From Achromobacter dolens (GTDB taxonomy: Bacteria > Pseudomonadota > Gammaproteobacteria > Burkholderiales > Burkholderiaceae_B), in the NCBI RefSeq assembly GCF_902859745.1, contig NZ_CADIJW010000004.1, positions 1 through 64,000 of the forward strand: DNA of 64,000 bases, read 5' to 3'. Under the pieces are notes generated by a model that searched no databases, was not told where the DNA came from, and saw only the letters and a list, made by a program, of their open reading frames with translations. A program made the translations under genes and the position numbers. This document shows, in pieces, positions 19,671 to 28,079 of the stretch (positions are counted from its first letter, which is position 1; each line of letters starts with the position of its first letter).

Positions 19671-20633
19671 ATGCCCTCCAGCCGCATCCAGGCTTGGCGC
19701 CCCGCGCAAGCTCGCCGACCTGTCGCCCCGGCCGCCCCCCTGGCAACGCCTGGCCGCCAAGGCGTCATCATCAGCAGCGGTATCGCTGGAATCGCCGCAC
19801 GCGCCGTGCTCGCCGCGATCCTGGGCCTGACCATCGGCCGCGCCTGTGCCGCGCAAGGCGGCGTGCAAGCCTCGAGCGTCAGCTACGCGCCCACGGCCGC
19901 GCAATTGCAGACCGTCGAGACGCTCAAGCAGGCCCCCATCGACGCCTTCGCGCCGGCGGAATTCGCCCGCGCCGGCAAGGCCCCGCTGCCCTATCGCCTG
20001 GTCTCGCCGGTTGCGCCTGAAAGCGGCAAAAAATACCCACTGGTGGTGATTTTCCACAGTTCGGGCGGCGTCGGCACCGACAACCTGCTGCCGCTGAACG
20101 CGTTCACCCGCGCCTTCGGCTCGGCCGAATCGCGCCGCGATTTTCCCGCCTATGTACTGGTGCCGCAGACACCAGGCCGCACCGCCAACTATGAAAAGGA
20201 CCGCCATGGCGTGCGGGTCTCGAAGGCCGGCGCCGACCTGCCTGACGTCATGCGGCTGGTCGAGGACATCGCCCGGCACCATCCGGTCGACGCCAAACGG
20301 ATCTATGCCGTCGGCTTCTCGATGGGCGCATCGGCCGCGCTGGACGCCGCCGTCGCCTCGCCCGGGCGCTTCGCCGCCATCGTCGCCATGTCGGGCGTGC
20401 CACCGGAGCGCTCGCTCGCCAAGCCGCTGGCGGGCGTCCCCACGCTGCTCGTCCATGGCACCGCCGACCAGGAAAATCCCTACGAGGGCAGCCGGATCTG
20501 GGCCGAAGCGCTGGCGGCCGCGGGCGGCCATCCGATCTTCGTCACCTACCAGGGCATGGATCACCGCATCGCGCCGGAGCTGCTGACCGCCAGGCCCTGG
20601 CGCGAATGGATGTTCCAGCAGAAGCTGCCTTGA
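19671..20633 (+). CDS. Secreted alpha/beta-hydrolase (LpqC/PHB-depolymerase-like esterase)
   Basis: A 320-aa alpha/beta-hydrolase. The catalytic triad is visible: Ser217 in GFSMG, Asp266 in HGTADQE and His298 in GMDHR. An oxyanion strand, VVIFHSSGG, is at about 125-133. The N-terminus has a long basic segment, a hydrophobic core (about 40-58) and a likely cleavage near ACA, suggesting export. The natural substrate is unknown; related proteins hydrolyse short polyesters or feruloyl esters. Confidence 0.82.
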   Translation: MPSSRIQAWRPAQARRPVAPAAPLATPGRQGVIISSGIAGIAARAVLAAILGLTIGRACAAQGGVQASSVSYAPTAAQLQTVETLKQAPIDAFAPAEFARAGKAPLPYRLVSPVAPESGKKYPLVVIFHSSGGVGTDNLLPLNAFTRAFGSAESRRDFPAYVLVPQTPGRTANYEKDRHGVRVSKAGADLPDVMRLVEDIARHHPVDAKRIYAVGFSMGASAALDAAVASPGRFAAIVAMSGVPPERSLAKPLAGVPTLLVHGTADQENPYEGSRIWAEALAAAGGHPIFVTYQGMDHRIAPELLTARPWREWMFQQKLP

Positions 20634-20674
20634 AGCGGCGCGGGGCGTGATGCCCCGCGCCTCGCCTGCCACGA

Positions 20675-21592
20675 TTATGGCTTGAACACCGTGTCGCGGC
20701 GCCGCCCGCCCCAGGTCGCGCACAGGCTGGCCACGAACGCGCCGATCAGCATGGAGGCAAAGCCCCACAGCGCCAGCGCCGCGGCGGCCTTGCGTGCCGC
20801 GTCGGCGGCCTCGCGCGCCTTGTGCTTGGCGTCGTCGGCGGCCTGCCGGGCCTGCTGCAGCGTCTGGTTCACGCGCTGCTGCGCGGCGGCGGCATCGATG
20901 CCCGCCTGCGCCGCGATCACCCGGGCCACATAGTCGCGGTCGGCCGGGGTCATTTCGCCGCGAGCCAGGCTCATGGCGACGATGCGACCGACTTCAGCGC
21001 GGGCCGCGGCGCGATCGCCGCCGGCATCGGGCCGTTCATTGCGCAGCAGCACGTCCGTGAAGTAATCGCCGGCGCCGTCCATGCCGCCCGCCGCGGCTCC
21101 CGCGCCAGCGGCGGCGCTTGCCGTCACCGCTGCGCCCGCGCCCGCCGCCACGGAAGCGCCGGCCTTGGCCGCGCCCGATGCCAGCGTGGCAATTGCCGAG
21201 CCCAGCAGGGCGGCGCTCACGACAGCGCTCAATGCCCACACCAGGAAGCCGTGCGCGGTGTCGCGGAAATAGACCTCGTCGCCATGCACGTCGGCCCATT
21301 TGGTGCGCAGCCGGCCGGCGACATAGCCGCCAACGCCATAGGCCACGATCTGGGTGAACAGCATCCAGGCGATCAGGCCGATGCCCGCCGTGGGCGCGGA
21401 GACGCCCTCCCCGCTCCAAGGCGAGATCGACAGGAAGCCCAGGCCGGAGCCGCCCGCGAATAACGCCAACGACAAGGCCGCGGCGATGACAGCGCCGGCG
21501 AATACCGCGGCCCAGGATACGGCGGACACCGCCGATTCCCTCACCGGCGGCACGCCGTCGTAGGGCCGGTTGGCCGAGAGTGCATTTTCCAT
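20675..21592 (-). CDS. Hypothetical membrane protein with Ala-rich helical domain
   Basis: A 305-aa protein of no family I recognise. It has membrane helices at about 25-47, 70-92, 115-155 (very Ala/Gly-rich) and 283-301. Between the third and fourth lies a charged amphipathic helix rich in Ala, Gln, Lys and Arg (about 235-280). The translation start at 21592 has AGGA upstream. It heads a group of small minus-strand genes, all without recognised function. Confidence 0.72.
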   Translation of the reverse strand: MENALSANRPYDGVPPVRESAVSAVSWAAVFAGAVIAAALSLALFAGGSGLGFLSISPWSGEGVSAPTAGIGLIAWMLFTQIVAYGVGGYVAGRLRTKWADVHGDEVYFRDTAHGFLVWALSAVVSAALLGSAIATLASGAAKAGASVAAGAGAAVTASAAAGAGAAAGGMDGAGDYFTDVLLRNERPDAGGDRAAARAEVGRIVAMSLARGEMTPADRDYVARVIAAQAGIDAAAAQQRVNQTLQQARQAADDAKHKAREAADAARKAAAALALWGFASMLIGAFVASLCATWGGRRRDTVFKP

Positions 21593-21640
21593 GGTGATTC
21601 CTCGTTCACATTGCGCGCCGTGGCGCGGGACCGGACTGGC

Positions 21641-21715
21641 TCAATGCCAGAACAGCGCCAGCAGGATGATGATGGGAATGGGTACCCCCAGCAGCCATAA
21701 CAGGATCGAACGCAT
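21641..21715 (-). CDS. 24-residue hydrophobic membrane peptide
   Basis: A 24-codon gene with a perfect GGAGG five bases before its ATG. The product starts MRS and is otherwise one membrane helix containing VPIPIIILL. It lies 48 bp upstream of the 305-aa membrane protein gene on the same strand, so the two could be cotranscribed. Similar very short hydrophobic proteins are commonly annotated in proteobacteria, but no function is known to me. Confidence 0.6.
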   Translation of the reverse strand: MRSILLWLLGVPIPIIILLALFWH

Positions 21716-21753
21716 GCAAGCCTCCTTGGAAGTGGGATCGGATTTGGTGGCGC

Positions 21754-21945
21754 TCAGGCCAGGTCGATCGTGCCCGGCGCGCGCGGATCGGGCGGCGGGA
21801 CGACGTCGGGCTCGCCCGGATCGTCGGGCGCGTGGTTGGGATTGGGGCGCGGGTCGTCGGGCCGCGGTGGATCGCCGGGCAACGGCGGATCATCGGGCGG
21901 CACGTCGTCGGGCGCGTCCGGCGGGCGATGGTCGGGTGGGAACAT
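21754..21945 (-). CDS. 63-residue Pro/Asp-rich disordered protein
   Basis: AGGAGA lies eleven bases before the ATG at 21945. About two thirds of the residues are Pro, Asp, Arg or Gly in PPD/PDD-type repeats, and there is no hydrophobic core, so it should be intrinsically disordered and acidic. It is 38 bp upstream of the 24-residue membrane peptide gene on the same strand. Function unknown. Confidence 0.55.
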   Translation of the reverse strand: MFPPDHRPPDAPDDVPPDDPPLPGDPPRPDDPRPNPNHAPDDPGEPDVVPPPDPRAPGTIDLA

Positions 21946-22031
21946 GGCGGATCTCCTGGGCGCGCCTATCGCGCCAGCCCGCTGCTCAGCAACTGCCATG
22001 CCCGGCGCGCCGGCCGCCATCGGCCCGACGC

Positions 22032-22056
22032 AAAAAAGCCCTCCAGCGAGGGCTTT
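22032..22056 (-). terminator. Terminator after the 95-aa hypothetical gene
   Basis: On the minus strand AAAGCCCTC pairs with GAGGGCTTT, followed by further T. It separates the 22077 gene from the Pro/Asp-rich gene. Confidence 0.8.
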
Positions 22057-22076
22057 CGGGCATGGCCGGCCGGATA

Positions 22077-22364
22077 TCAGGACCTGGACGGCTTGCCGTC
22101 CTTGGCGGAAGTCCCGGCGTTCGGATCGCTATTGCCCAGGAATTCCACCACGGCGGCCTTGCCAGCGGCGGAGGCCTCGTCCTGGCTGGCATAGCGCCGT
22201 TCGGAATAATTGGTGCTGCGCACATTGCCGGTGTCGGGATCCAGCAGGGTGATGATCCAGGCGAATTCGCCCGGCAGCAACTGCCTGACCTGCAGTGTGG
22301 CGCGCGTGCCCGGGCGGAGTCGTTGCGGCATTTCGCGATCTGGAGAGTGGGTGGACGCCGCCAT
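22077..22364 (-). CDS. Small hypothetical protein
   Basis: 95 aa, or 84 aa if translation begins at the internal ATG at 22331; neither start has a strong ribosome-binding site. The middle section reads like a compact beta-rich domain (ATLQVRQLLPGEFAWIITLLD) followed by a helix ending VVEFLG. It is followed by a good terminator, which supports a real transcription unit. Function unknown. Confidence 0.55.
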   Translation of the reverse strand: MAASTHSPDREMPQRLRPGTRATLQVRQLLPGEFAWIITLLDPDTGNVRSTNYSERRYASQDEASAAGKAAVVEFLGNSDPNAGTSAKDGKPSRS

Positions 22365-22589
22365 CGTAGCGCAAAGCGCGGGCGCGGCGGGGGCGGAAAA
22401 ATGCTGCGCCGCACACCGATTTCATGCTGCACGGTGCGCGGCAAAAACGCCACAGCACGCGCCCGAGCCAGGAAAACCCTAGCGCCACACCCCCGCATAC
22501 AGGCGCACAATCAGACTAAACGTAGCGACGTAGTGACAGACCGCAGTAGCGGCGCCGCATCCCTTTAATCAGGCGAGGACGGAGACATC

Positions 22590-22781
22590 ATGACTTACGT
22601 AGCAGTGGTAATCAGCTGTTTGATGGTTGTGGGTATCGTCGCGTTGGTGGTTCAAACGATACAGAGCGCGGGACCCGAGCCGTGGCTGAAAATATCGGCG
22701 GCGATCGTCAGCTCGCTGTTCGCCTCCCTGTTGCTCATTCCGCTCGGCTACGCCGTGGCGCAGACCATCGTCCTGGAATGA
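22590..22781 (+). CDS. 63-aa two-helix membrane protein
   Basis: A small protein with two predicted membrane helices (about 3-25 and 33-58) separated by a short polar turn. GGAG lies seven bases before the ATG. It is convergent with the YddG-like transporter. I recognise no family. Confidence 0.55.
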   Translation: MTYVAVVISCLMVVGIVALVVQTIQSAGPEPWLKISAAIVSSLFASLLLIPLGYAVAQTIVLE

Positions 22782-22838
22782 GCCGACGGGTTCCTCCGGA
22801 ATCCCCGTCAACCGATGAGCCAGGAGATTGCCACGGGG

Positions 22839-23747
22839 CTACTTGCCCCGGGCGGGCCTGCCGCGCGTCGCCGCCCAGCAGATCAGCGAGCCGGCGGTGA
22901 CCATCGCCACGCCTTGCCAGAATGTCATGGTCAAGCGCGTGGACAGCCATATGGCCGCAAAAAAAGTCGACAACACGGGCGTGAAATAGGACGCCGTGGC
23001 CAGCAGCGTCAGATTGCCGCTGAGAATGCCCACGTTCCAGAGCGCGTAACCGGCCGCCATGGCGCCGCCCGTCACGCACAGCTCGAGCACGGCGGGCCAG
23101 GCGAACGGCAGCGCCGGCTCGGCGCTGAATCCGTATTTGATCCACAGCACGGCCGCGGTCAGCATGAAGAACAACGCCACGCCGTTCTTGCCATCAGCGT
23201 AGCGTTTCGTGACGTTGCAATAGAAGGCCCAGATGACGGCGCCGCTGAACGCCAGACCATAACTGAGGGGATTGCTGGAGACATTGGCCGCCACGCGCGA
23301 CCAGGAAACGCCGCCGTCGCCGCCGACCACCCAGACGATGCCGCACAGCGACAGCGCAATGCCCGGCAGCACCCAGACGCTGGCGCGCTGGCCGTTGATC
23401 AGGATCGCCAGGATGACGGTAAAGCACGGCCACAAGTAATTGACGATCCCCAGCTCGATCGCCTGGCCGCGGTTGGCGGCGAATCCCAGCGACAGCGACA
23501 GGCAGATTTCATAGGCCACGAACAACAGGCTGCCGGAAACCAGGTAGGGGCGCGGGAATGAACGCACCCGCGGCCATCCCAGCAACAGGACGAGAAATGC
23601 CGAACCGACCGTATAGATCAGGGCCGCGCCGCCGATCGGCCCGAAACGCTCGCTGACACCGCGAATCAGGCCGACGACGGTGCCCCAGAGCACCACGGCC
23701 ATCACTCCCATCAATGTCGCCGCATTGCGGCTGGGGGCAGATTGCAT
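22839..23747 (-). CDS. EamA-family exporter, YddG-like
   Basis: A 302-aa inner-membrane protein with about ten helices and two EamA repeats. Its length and the segments ELGIVNYLWPCFTVILAI and AGYALWNVGILSGNLTLLA resemble YddG, an exporter of aromatic amino acids. The start at 23747 follows GGAAA, and the longer reading frame upstream has no membrane character. The substrate is inferred from family only. Confidence 0.85.
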   Translation of the reverse strand: MQSAPSRNAATLMGVMAVVLWGTVVGLIRGVSERFGPIGGAALIYTVGSAFLVLLLGWPRVRSFPRPYLVSGSLLFVAYEICLSLSLGFAANRGQAIELGIVNYLWPCFTVILAILINGQRASVWVLPGIALSLCGIVWVVGGDGGVSWSRVAANVSSNPLSYGLAFSGAVIWAFYCNVTKRYADGKNGVALFFMLTAAVLWIKYGFSAEPALPFAWPAVLELCVTGGAMAAGYALWNVGILSGNLTLLATASYFTPVLSTFFAAIWLSTRLTMTFWQGVAMVTAGSLICWAATRGRPARGK

Positions 23748-23916
23748 TGCTTTTTTCCGATTTCCCGAAGTCCATCCCGGGCGCCGCGCCATGGCGCGCG
23801 CCCAAAACGACGCAGTGTAGCGAAAACGGAAAACCCGCCGCGGGAGGGCCGGCACGGCAATTGCGGGCCGACGCGGCGCGACCGATCGAATATCAACAAG
23901 AAGGAGATCTCGCCGC

Positions 23917-24159
23917 ATGACCATCTCTGTACGCAGGCTGAGCGACGTGCTCGCCACCACGGCATCCGGCCGGCTCTACCGGATCGAAGTGTTCTCGCAC
24001 GCCGACCCGCGCACGGGGCCGCCCATCACGGTCCACTACATTCTCAGGACCTCGGAGGGAGAGCGCGTGATCGCGTTGGGGGAACGGCGCTATCGCCTGA
24101 AATCGGGCGAGGTGCTGACCGCCCTGCCGCCCGCCGCCGCGCCCCGCCACGGCGCCTGA
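23917..24159 (+). CDS. 80-aa hypothetical protein
   Basis: A well-placed AGGAG lies eleven bases before the ATG. The sequence looks like a small soluble beta-rich protein (VHYILRTSEGERVIALGERRY) with a Pro/Ala tail. It is flanked by the divergent YddG-like gene and the convergent diguanylate cyclase. Function unknown. Confidence 0.55.
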   Translation: MTISVRRLSDVLATTASGRLYRIEVFSHADPRTGPPITVHYILRTSEGERVIALGERRYRLKSGEVLTALPPAAAPRHGA

Positions 24160-24178
24160 TGCGCCGGGCGCGGCCGCG

Positions 24179-25756
24179 TCAACGCTCGTCGGACGCGACC
24201 CGCCGCTTGCCCAGACCCTTGGCCCGGTACAGCGCGACGTCGGCCCGCTCCAGCAACTGCAGCATGGTGACGCCCGAATCCGGATAGACGGCGATGCCAA
24301 CGCTGGCCGAGACCGCGACGCGGATCTTGGGGTAGGGCAAAGAGAGGCTCTCGACCAGGGACTCGGCCACCGCCTGTGCGTTTTCCTGGTTGGCGCCGAG
24401 CAGCAGCACGGCGAACTCGTCGCCCCCGAGCCGCGCCGCCACGTCCGAAACGCGAATGGCGGTGGCCATGCGGTCGGCCGCTTCCTTCAGGACGGTATCG
24501 CCGGCGGCATGCCCATGCAGGTCGTTGACCGCCTTGAAACCGTCCAGATCGATCGCCAGGATCGCGAACGTCGCGCCGCTGCGCTGCGCCACCGCCAGCT
24601 CGCGCAGCACCAGCTCGCCGAACAGCACCCGGTTGCACAATCCGGTCAGGGGATCGTAGTGCGCCAGGTGCTGCGCATGCGCCAGCATCCGCGAGGCCTG
24701 CAGCAGCGCCGTGCCGACCTCCTCTGCCTCCTTGACCCGCGTGCCAGGCAGTTCGACGGTGCGGCCTTCGCCCAGCGCCAGAGCCGGGCCGACCAGCCCC
24801 TGCACCGCCGACGTCAGCCGATTGGCCAGCCGCAGGGCCAGCCACAACCCCAGCCCGAACGCCGCCACCGTCCCCAGCGCCAGCCAGGCGATCGAGCGGT
24901 AAAGGTCGGTCGTCACCAGCGTCATCGGCGCGCCCGCCGCCACCGTCCAGCCGGTCAGGCCCGAGCGGCTGAACGCGGTGTAGACCGGCGTGCCTTCCTT
25001 GGTGGTGGACTCCAGCGAACCCTCGTTCTCCAACTGCACCGCGCGCGCCAGCGTCGGCACCGCCTTCTGGCCCACGAATTTCTCGGGATCGCGCGTGCGC
25101 GCGATGATGGTGCCGTTCTTGTCCAGCACTGCCGCCACCCAACCGTCCGGCAGCCCGCGCCGCCCCAGCACGTTGCCGATGCGGTCGGGCGAGAGGCCCA
25201 CGTTCAGGCTGTAGATGACCTCGTCGCCACGCACCACCGGCACCCCCAGCGCGATGGTCGGCGTGCCGCTGAGCGCGCCGATGAACAGGCTGCTCAGGAC
25301 GGGTTCACGCGCGCGGAAAACCCGCGCCAGCTCCTGCGACACCCCCGAAGACGGCAAGGGCGTGCCGTAGGGCACCATGGTGTTGACCACCTGGCGGCCC
25401 TCCTTGTCGGTCAGCACGTAACTGTCGACGATCTGGAACTTGATGGCTTCGCGGGCGCGCTGGTGGAATCCGCCCAGGTCGCCCCCCACCAGGTCGGGGG
25501 ACGACGCCAACATCTGCAAGCCGGCTTCGACGCCGGTCATTTCCCGGTCGAGAATCGCGGTCAGGTTGCGGGCCAGGAAAATGGTGTCGCGGAATATCCG
25601 CTCTTTCTGGATCAGGTAGCTTTCATAAACGGCGATCGAAGACACCGCCAGCGCCGGCGCAATACAGGCGAACACCAGCACCAGCAGTCCGGTTCGCATC
25701 GAATACCGGAGCTTCGGGCGGACCCGCGCGGCGACCAGGCTTTCGCCGTCAGCCAT
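24179..25756 (-). CDS. Membrane diguanylate cyclase (dCache-GGDEF)
   Basis: A 525-aa sensor that would make cyclic di-GMP. Transmembrane helix 1 (about 22-43) and helix 2 (about 288-310) frame a periplasmic double-Cache domain. A short linker leads to the GGDEF domain (about 360-520). The active-site motif GGDEF is intact at 444-448, and RVSD (435-438) five residues before it is an intact inhibitory I-site. It should therefore be an active, product-inhibited cyclase. It is the last chromosomal gene before the phage-tail locus. Confidence 0.92.
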   Translation of the reverse strand: MADGESLVAARVRPKLRYSMRTGLLVLVFACIAPALAVSSIAVYESYLIQKERIFRDTIFLARNLTAILDREMTGVEAGLQMLASSPDLVGGDLGGFHQRAREAIKFQIVDSYVLTDKEGRQVVNTMVPYGTPLPSSGVSQELARVFRAREPVLSSLFIGALSGTPTIALGVPVVRGDEVIYSLNVGLSPDRIGNVLGRRGLPDGWVAAVLDKNGTIIARTRDPEKFVGQKAVPTLARAVQLENEGSLESTTKEGTPVYTAFSRSGLTGWTVAAGAPMTLVTTDLYRSIAWLALGTVAAFGLGLWLALRLANRLTSAVQGLVGPALALGEGRTVELPGTRVKEAEEVGTALLQASRMLAHAQHLAHYDPLTGLCNRVLFGELVLRELAVAQRSGATFAILAIDLDGFKAVNDLHGHAAGDTVLKEAADRMATAIRVSDVAARLGGDEFAVLLLGANQENAQAVAESLVESLSLPYPKIRVAVSASVGIAVYPDSGVTMLQLLERADVALYRAKGLGKRRVASDER

Positions 25757-25979
25757 ATTATTTTTCCCTGCCGCGCATTTGCACGGGGCAAAACGCTTGC
25801 CGACACTGCACCCTCTGACCCATTGCGCCTCTCCTGGAACAGTCATCCGGGCCGACGGCCCGAGGGGACGGAAAACCAGAAATTATTGCAGAACCAGACC
25901 GCAGCACATCATCCATCGCCCCGACGGCGCCGGAAAAAAAGCGCCCTGAAGGTGGAAAAAATCGCGTCCCCAATTTACC

Positions 25980-26198
25980 TCAAAAACAAAGCCGAGAAAC
26001 CATTTCATTGTGCTCGAGCACCTGCCGGCGTATTGCCGCCGGCGTCGCATCCACTTCCGCCGCCGAATTGAAATATATCGGCCGGGCATGGTCGCAATAT
26101 TCAATCCCGGTCCGCGGGGGGAGCGATCCGCACCCAGCCAGACTTGAGCCGATCAGCCACGACATCGTCATCGCTGCGAGCCACTTTTTCCTGCACAT
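25980..26198 (-). CDS. Rz1-like outer-membrane lipoprotein spanin
   Basis: A 72-aa lipoprotein whose reading frame begins inside the Rz-like gene in another frame, the classic Rz/Rz1 overlap. The signal peptide ends LAGC, with Cys23 as the lipidated residue, followed by Pro-rich SLPPRTG. Together with the inner-membrane partner it would fuse inner and outer membranes in the last step of lysis. It extends about 120 bases beyond the end of Rz. It is the last gene of the lysis unit. Confidence 0.75.
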   Translation of the reverse strand: MCRKKWLAAMTMSWLIGSSLAGCGSLPPRTGIEYCDHARPIYFNSAAEVDATPAAIRRQVLEHNEMVSRLCF

Positions 26199-26373
26199 CC
26201 CTGGCCTCCTTGCGGGCCTGGCCCGCCCGCGCCTGGAGGCGGGCCTCACTGTCCGAGCGTTCCTGCGCCCGGCCCATGGCCCGCCCCCGCCAATACACCC
26301 CGGCGACGGCGGCCAGCCCCGCCAGCACTGCCGCCACCACGCCGAGGCCCCGCTTAATCCACTGTTGCAACAT
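26101..26373 (-). CDS. Rz-like inner-membrane spanin
   Basis: 90 aa with one N-terminal membrane helix (about 9-27), followed by a charged Arg/Ala/Gln/Glu coiled coil (about 30-70), the layout of i-spanins. It overlaps the endolysin end by 20 bases and contains the start of the Rz1-like gene. Identification is by topology and position, as spanins share little sequence. Confidence 0.72.
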   Translation of the reverse strand: MLQQWIKRGLGVVAAVLAGLAAVAGVYWRGRAMGRAQERSDSEARLQARAGQARKEARDVQEKVARSDDDVVADRLKSGWVRIAPPADRD

Positions 26374-26884
26374 GCGCCGTGCTCCTGTCGGACCGCGTCC
26401 GGATGGCCGTCACGGCCTGCTGGTAAAGGCCGGCCCAACTGTCCGGCTTGGGCTTGCCCGGCCGCCAGGTGCGCAAATACAGCGCCCAGGCCGCCTGCGT
26501 TTCGCCGACCGGCGGCAGCGCCTTCGGATCGGTCCAGAGCAGCAGCCGCGCAACGCCGGCGGCCAGCACATCGTCATACTCCAGCGCGGCATAGATCGCC
26601 TCCGGATCGCCGGCCACGCCGCGCGACTTGCACAACATGGCCAGGTGATCCCTGCTGGCCGCGTGGAGGAACACACCCCACACGCCGCCGCGGCTGACGC
26701 GCGTGCCCTTCTCGAACTGCCAGAAGCCGCGGGCGGGCCCGCCGATCTGCCGCCGATGCACGAAGCGGCTTTCCTGCAGGCCGATGGCCAGCAGCATGCA
26801 GTCCGCCTCGGGCGTATCCATGCGCGCGGGCAACAGCGCCATCGCCGGCCGCACCGCATCGTCCATGATCTGGTCAAGCGTCAT
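26354..26884 (-). CDS. Phage endolysin (lysozyme/transglycosylase-like)
   Basis: A 176-aa soluble protein with no signal peptide. The LLAIGLQESRF segment puts a candidate catalytic glutamate at residue 38, followed by RGFWQFE, a pattern seen in lysozyme-superfamily phage endolysins. It would cleave peptidoglycan once the holin opens the membrane. It overlaps the holin gene by 11 bases with GGAGG just before its start. Exact bond specificity is not known. Confidence 0.75.
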   Translation of the reverse strand: MTLDQIMDDAVRPAMALLPARMDTPEADCMLLAIGLQESRFVHRRQIGGPARGFWQFEKGTRVSRGGVWGVFLHAASRDHLAMLCKSRGVAGDPEAIYAALEYDDVLAAGVARLLLWTDPKALPPVGETQAAWALYLRTWRPGKPKPDSWAGLYQQAVTAIRTRSDRSTAHVATVD

Positions 26885-27335
26885 GCCTGCCCTCCTTGTC
26901 TGCGTGGGTTTCCATGCCCAGCGTCTTGCGTCGGATCTCGACCGCCCAGTCCACCAGGTCCTGGTTCTGCAGCTTGGCGGTCAGGCGCAGGTAAGCGCCC
27001 AGCACCCACCAGGCCGGCAATCCCGCCAGCAACATGCACGGGCCGAGCACATAGAACATGGCCAGCAGCCCGTCCTCGCCCAGGCCCGTGCGCTGCGCCA
27101 TCCAGTAGGCCGAGGACATCAGGTCGGGCATCCAGGCGATCATGCCGATCGCCAGCAAAGGCCCGAACAGAAATGAGCTGACCACCGTGCAGGCGGTGCG
27201 CGCGACGAATTCGCGCGGCGTGCGCGGCGGCATCAGCAACATGCCGATCAACGCCGCCATCGCGGCCGGCATGCCGAAAGCCAGCGCAATTTTCAGGGCG
27301 GCCCAACCGCCCAAACCCGTAGATGCCGGTTCCAT
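26874..27335 (-). CDS. Holin-like membrane protein
   Basis: 153 aa with three predicted membrane helices (about 13-35, 48-68, 89-115) and a charged C-terminal tail, the class I holin layout but longer than most. It is directly upstream of and overlapping the endolysin. The start at 27335 is chosen because AGGAG lies upstream and because the first ten residues of the longer frame are not membrane-like. It opens the lysis cassette. Assignment is by topology and context. Confidence 0.65.
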   Translation of the reverse strand: MEPASTGLGGWAALKIALAFGMPAAMAALIGMLLMPPRTPREFVARTACTVVSSFLFGPLLAIGMIAWMPDLMSSAYWMAQRTGLGEDGLLAMFYVLGPCMLLAGLPAWWVLGAYLRLTAKLQNQDLVDWAVEIRRKTLGMETHADKEGRHDA

Positions 27336-27576
27336 GGTTACACCGCTCCTGTCGACGGTGCGCATTGCTGCCTCCCGTGAACATCACGGGCGCCGCAGGG
27401 GCGCGCCGGATGGACCAATTCAAATGTGGATGACGCTGCCGTCCGTTTGCCGCAGGCATTGCCAGGACCGGCATACGTTCTGCCGTTGTCTATTGCCTTT
27501 CTCCTATGCCCGGGACACGCAGGCCGAGTCGGCCTTCCTGAGCCGCCATGCCAGTCAGCGACAGGCGGAACCCGAC
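27336..27576. other. Gene-free gap between tail operon and lysis cassette
   Basis: About 240 bp with no gene I can support. It should hold the promoter of the lysis unit, because the tail operon ends at a terminator just to its right. I could not identify a convincing -35/-10 pair. Confidence 0.35.
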
Positions 27577-27600
27577 AAAAAAAGCTCGCCAAGGCGAGCC
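27577..27600 (-). terminator. Terminator ending the tail structural operon
   Basis: On the minus strand GCTCGCC pairs with GGCGAGC around a two-base loop, with seven T after it. It lies 19 bases after the stop of the fibre assembly gene. Confidence 0.85.
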
Positions 27601-27618
27601 ATGATTTGCTTGCGCCGG

Positions 27619-28068
27619 TCAAATGGGCTCAACAGGCCACTCGATCTGCGCGGGGTAGTGGGTCTGCCCGGAGACGCGGTTCAGTTGCACCCGATACGCC
27701 TTCCATGCCGCCAGCGCGGTTCTTTCGGCATCCGTCGCGACGCCAAGATCCACAGCATCCGACAGGGGGGCCATTCGCAGTCCGGCGCGCTCCAGCAGAA
27801 AATCTCGTCGAGCGCGTGCCGCAGCCTCCAGTTGCTCCTTCGTTAGCGATTCCGGCGGAGCGGCGAGGGAAGGGTTCGGAATGTCTTCGGCGGCCCAACG
27901 GCCCTCCACAATCCGGTAACGCTTGCCCTCTTCGATGAGCGCAGGCGGGGCCATATCGATGGAACCGCCCGGCATCAGGAAGACGCCGGATTCCAAGGGG
28001 GACTCGTCTGCGGTGACCTGGCCCACGTAGTAACCCTCATGATTCAGTTGCGAAACCATTTTTTCCAT
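27619..28068 (-). CDS. Tail fibre assembly chaperone-like protein
   Basis: 149 aa, directly downstream of the fibre gene, where phage fibre chaperones are encoded. The C-terminal half resembles the phage tail fibre assembly family: a helical section of the R-RD-LL type (about 86-98), then WKAYRVQLNRV and PAQIEWP at the end. AAGGAG precedes the start. It would help the fibre fold and trimerise. Confidence 0.75.
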   Translation of the reverse strand: MEKMVSQLNHEGYYVGQVTADESPLESGVFLMPGGSIDMAPPALIEEGKRYRIVEGRWAAEDIPNPSLAAPPESLTKEQLEAAARARRDFLLERAGLRMAPLSDAVDLGVATDAERTALAAWKAYRVQLNRVSGQTHYPAQIEWPVEPI

Positions 28069-28079
28069 GCGATATCTCC

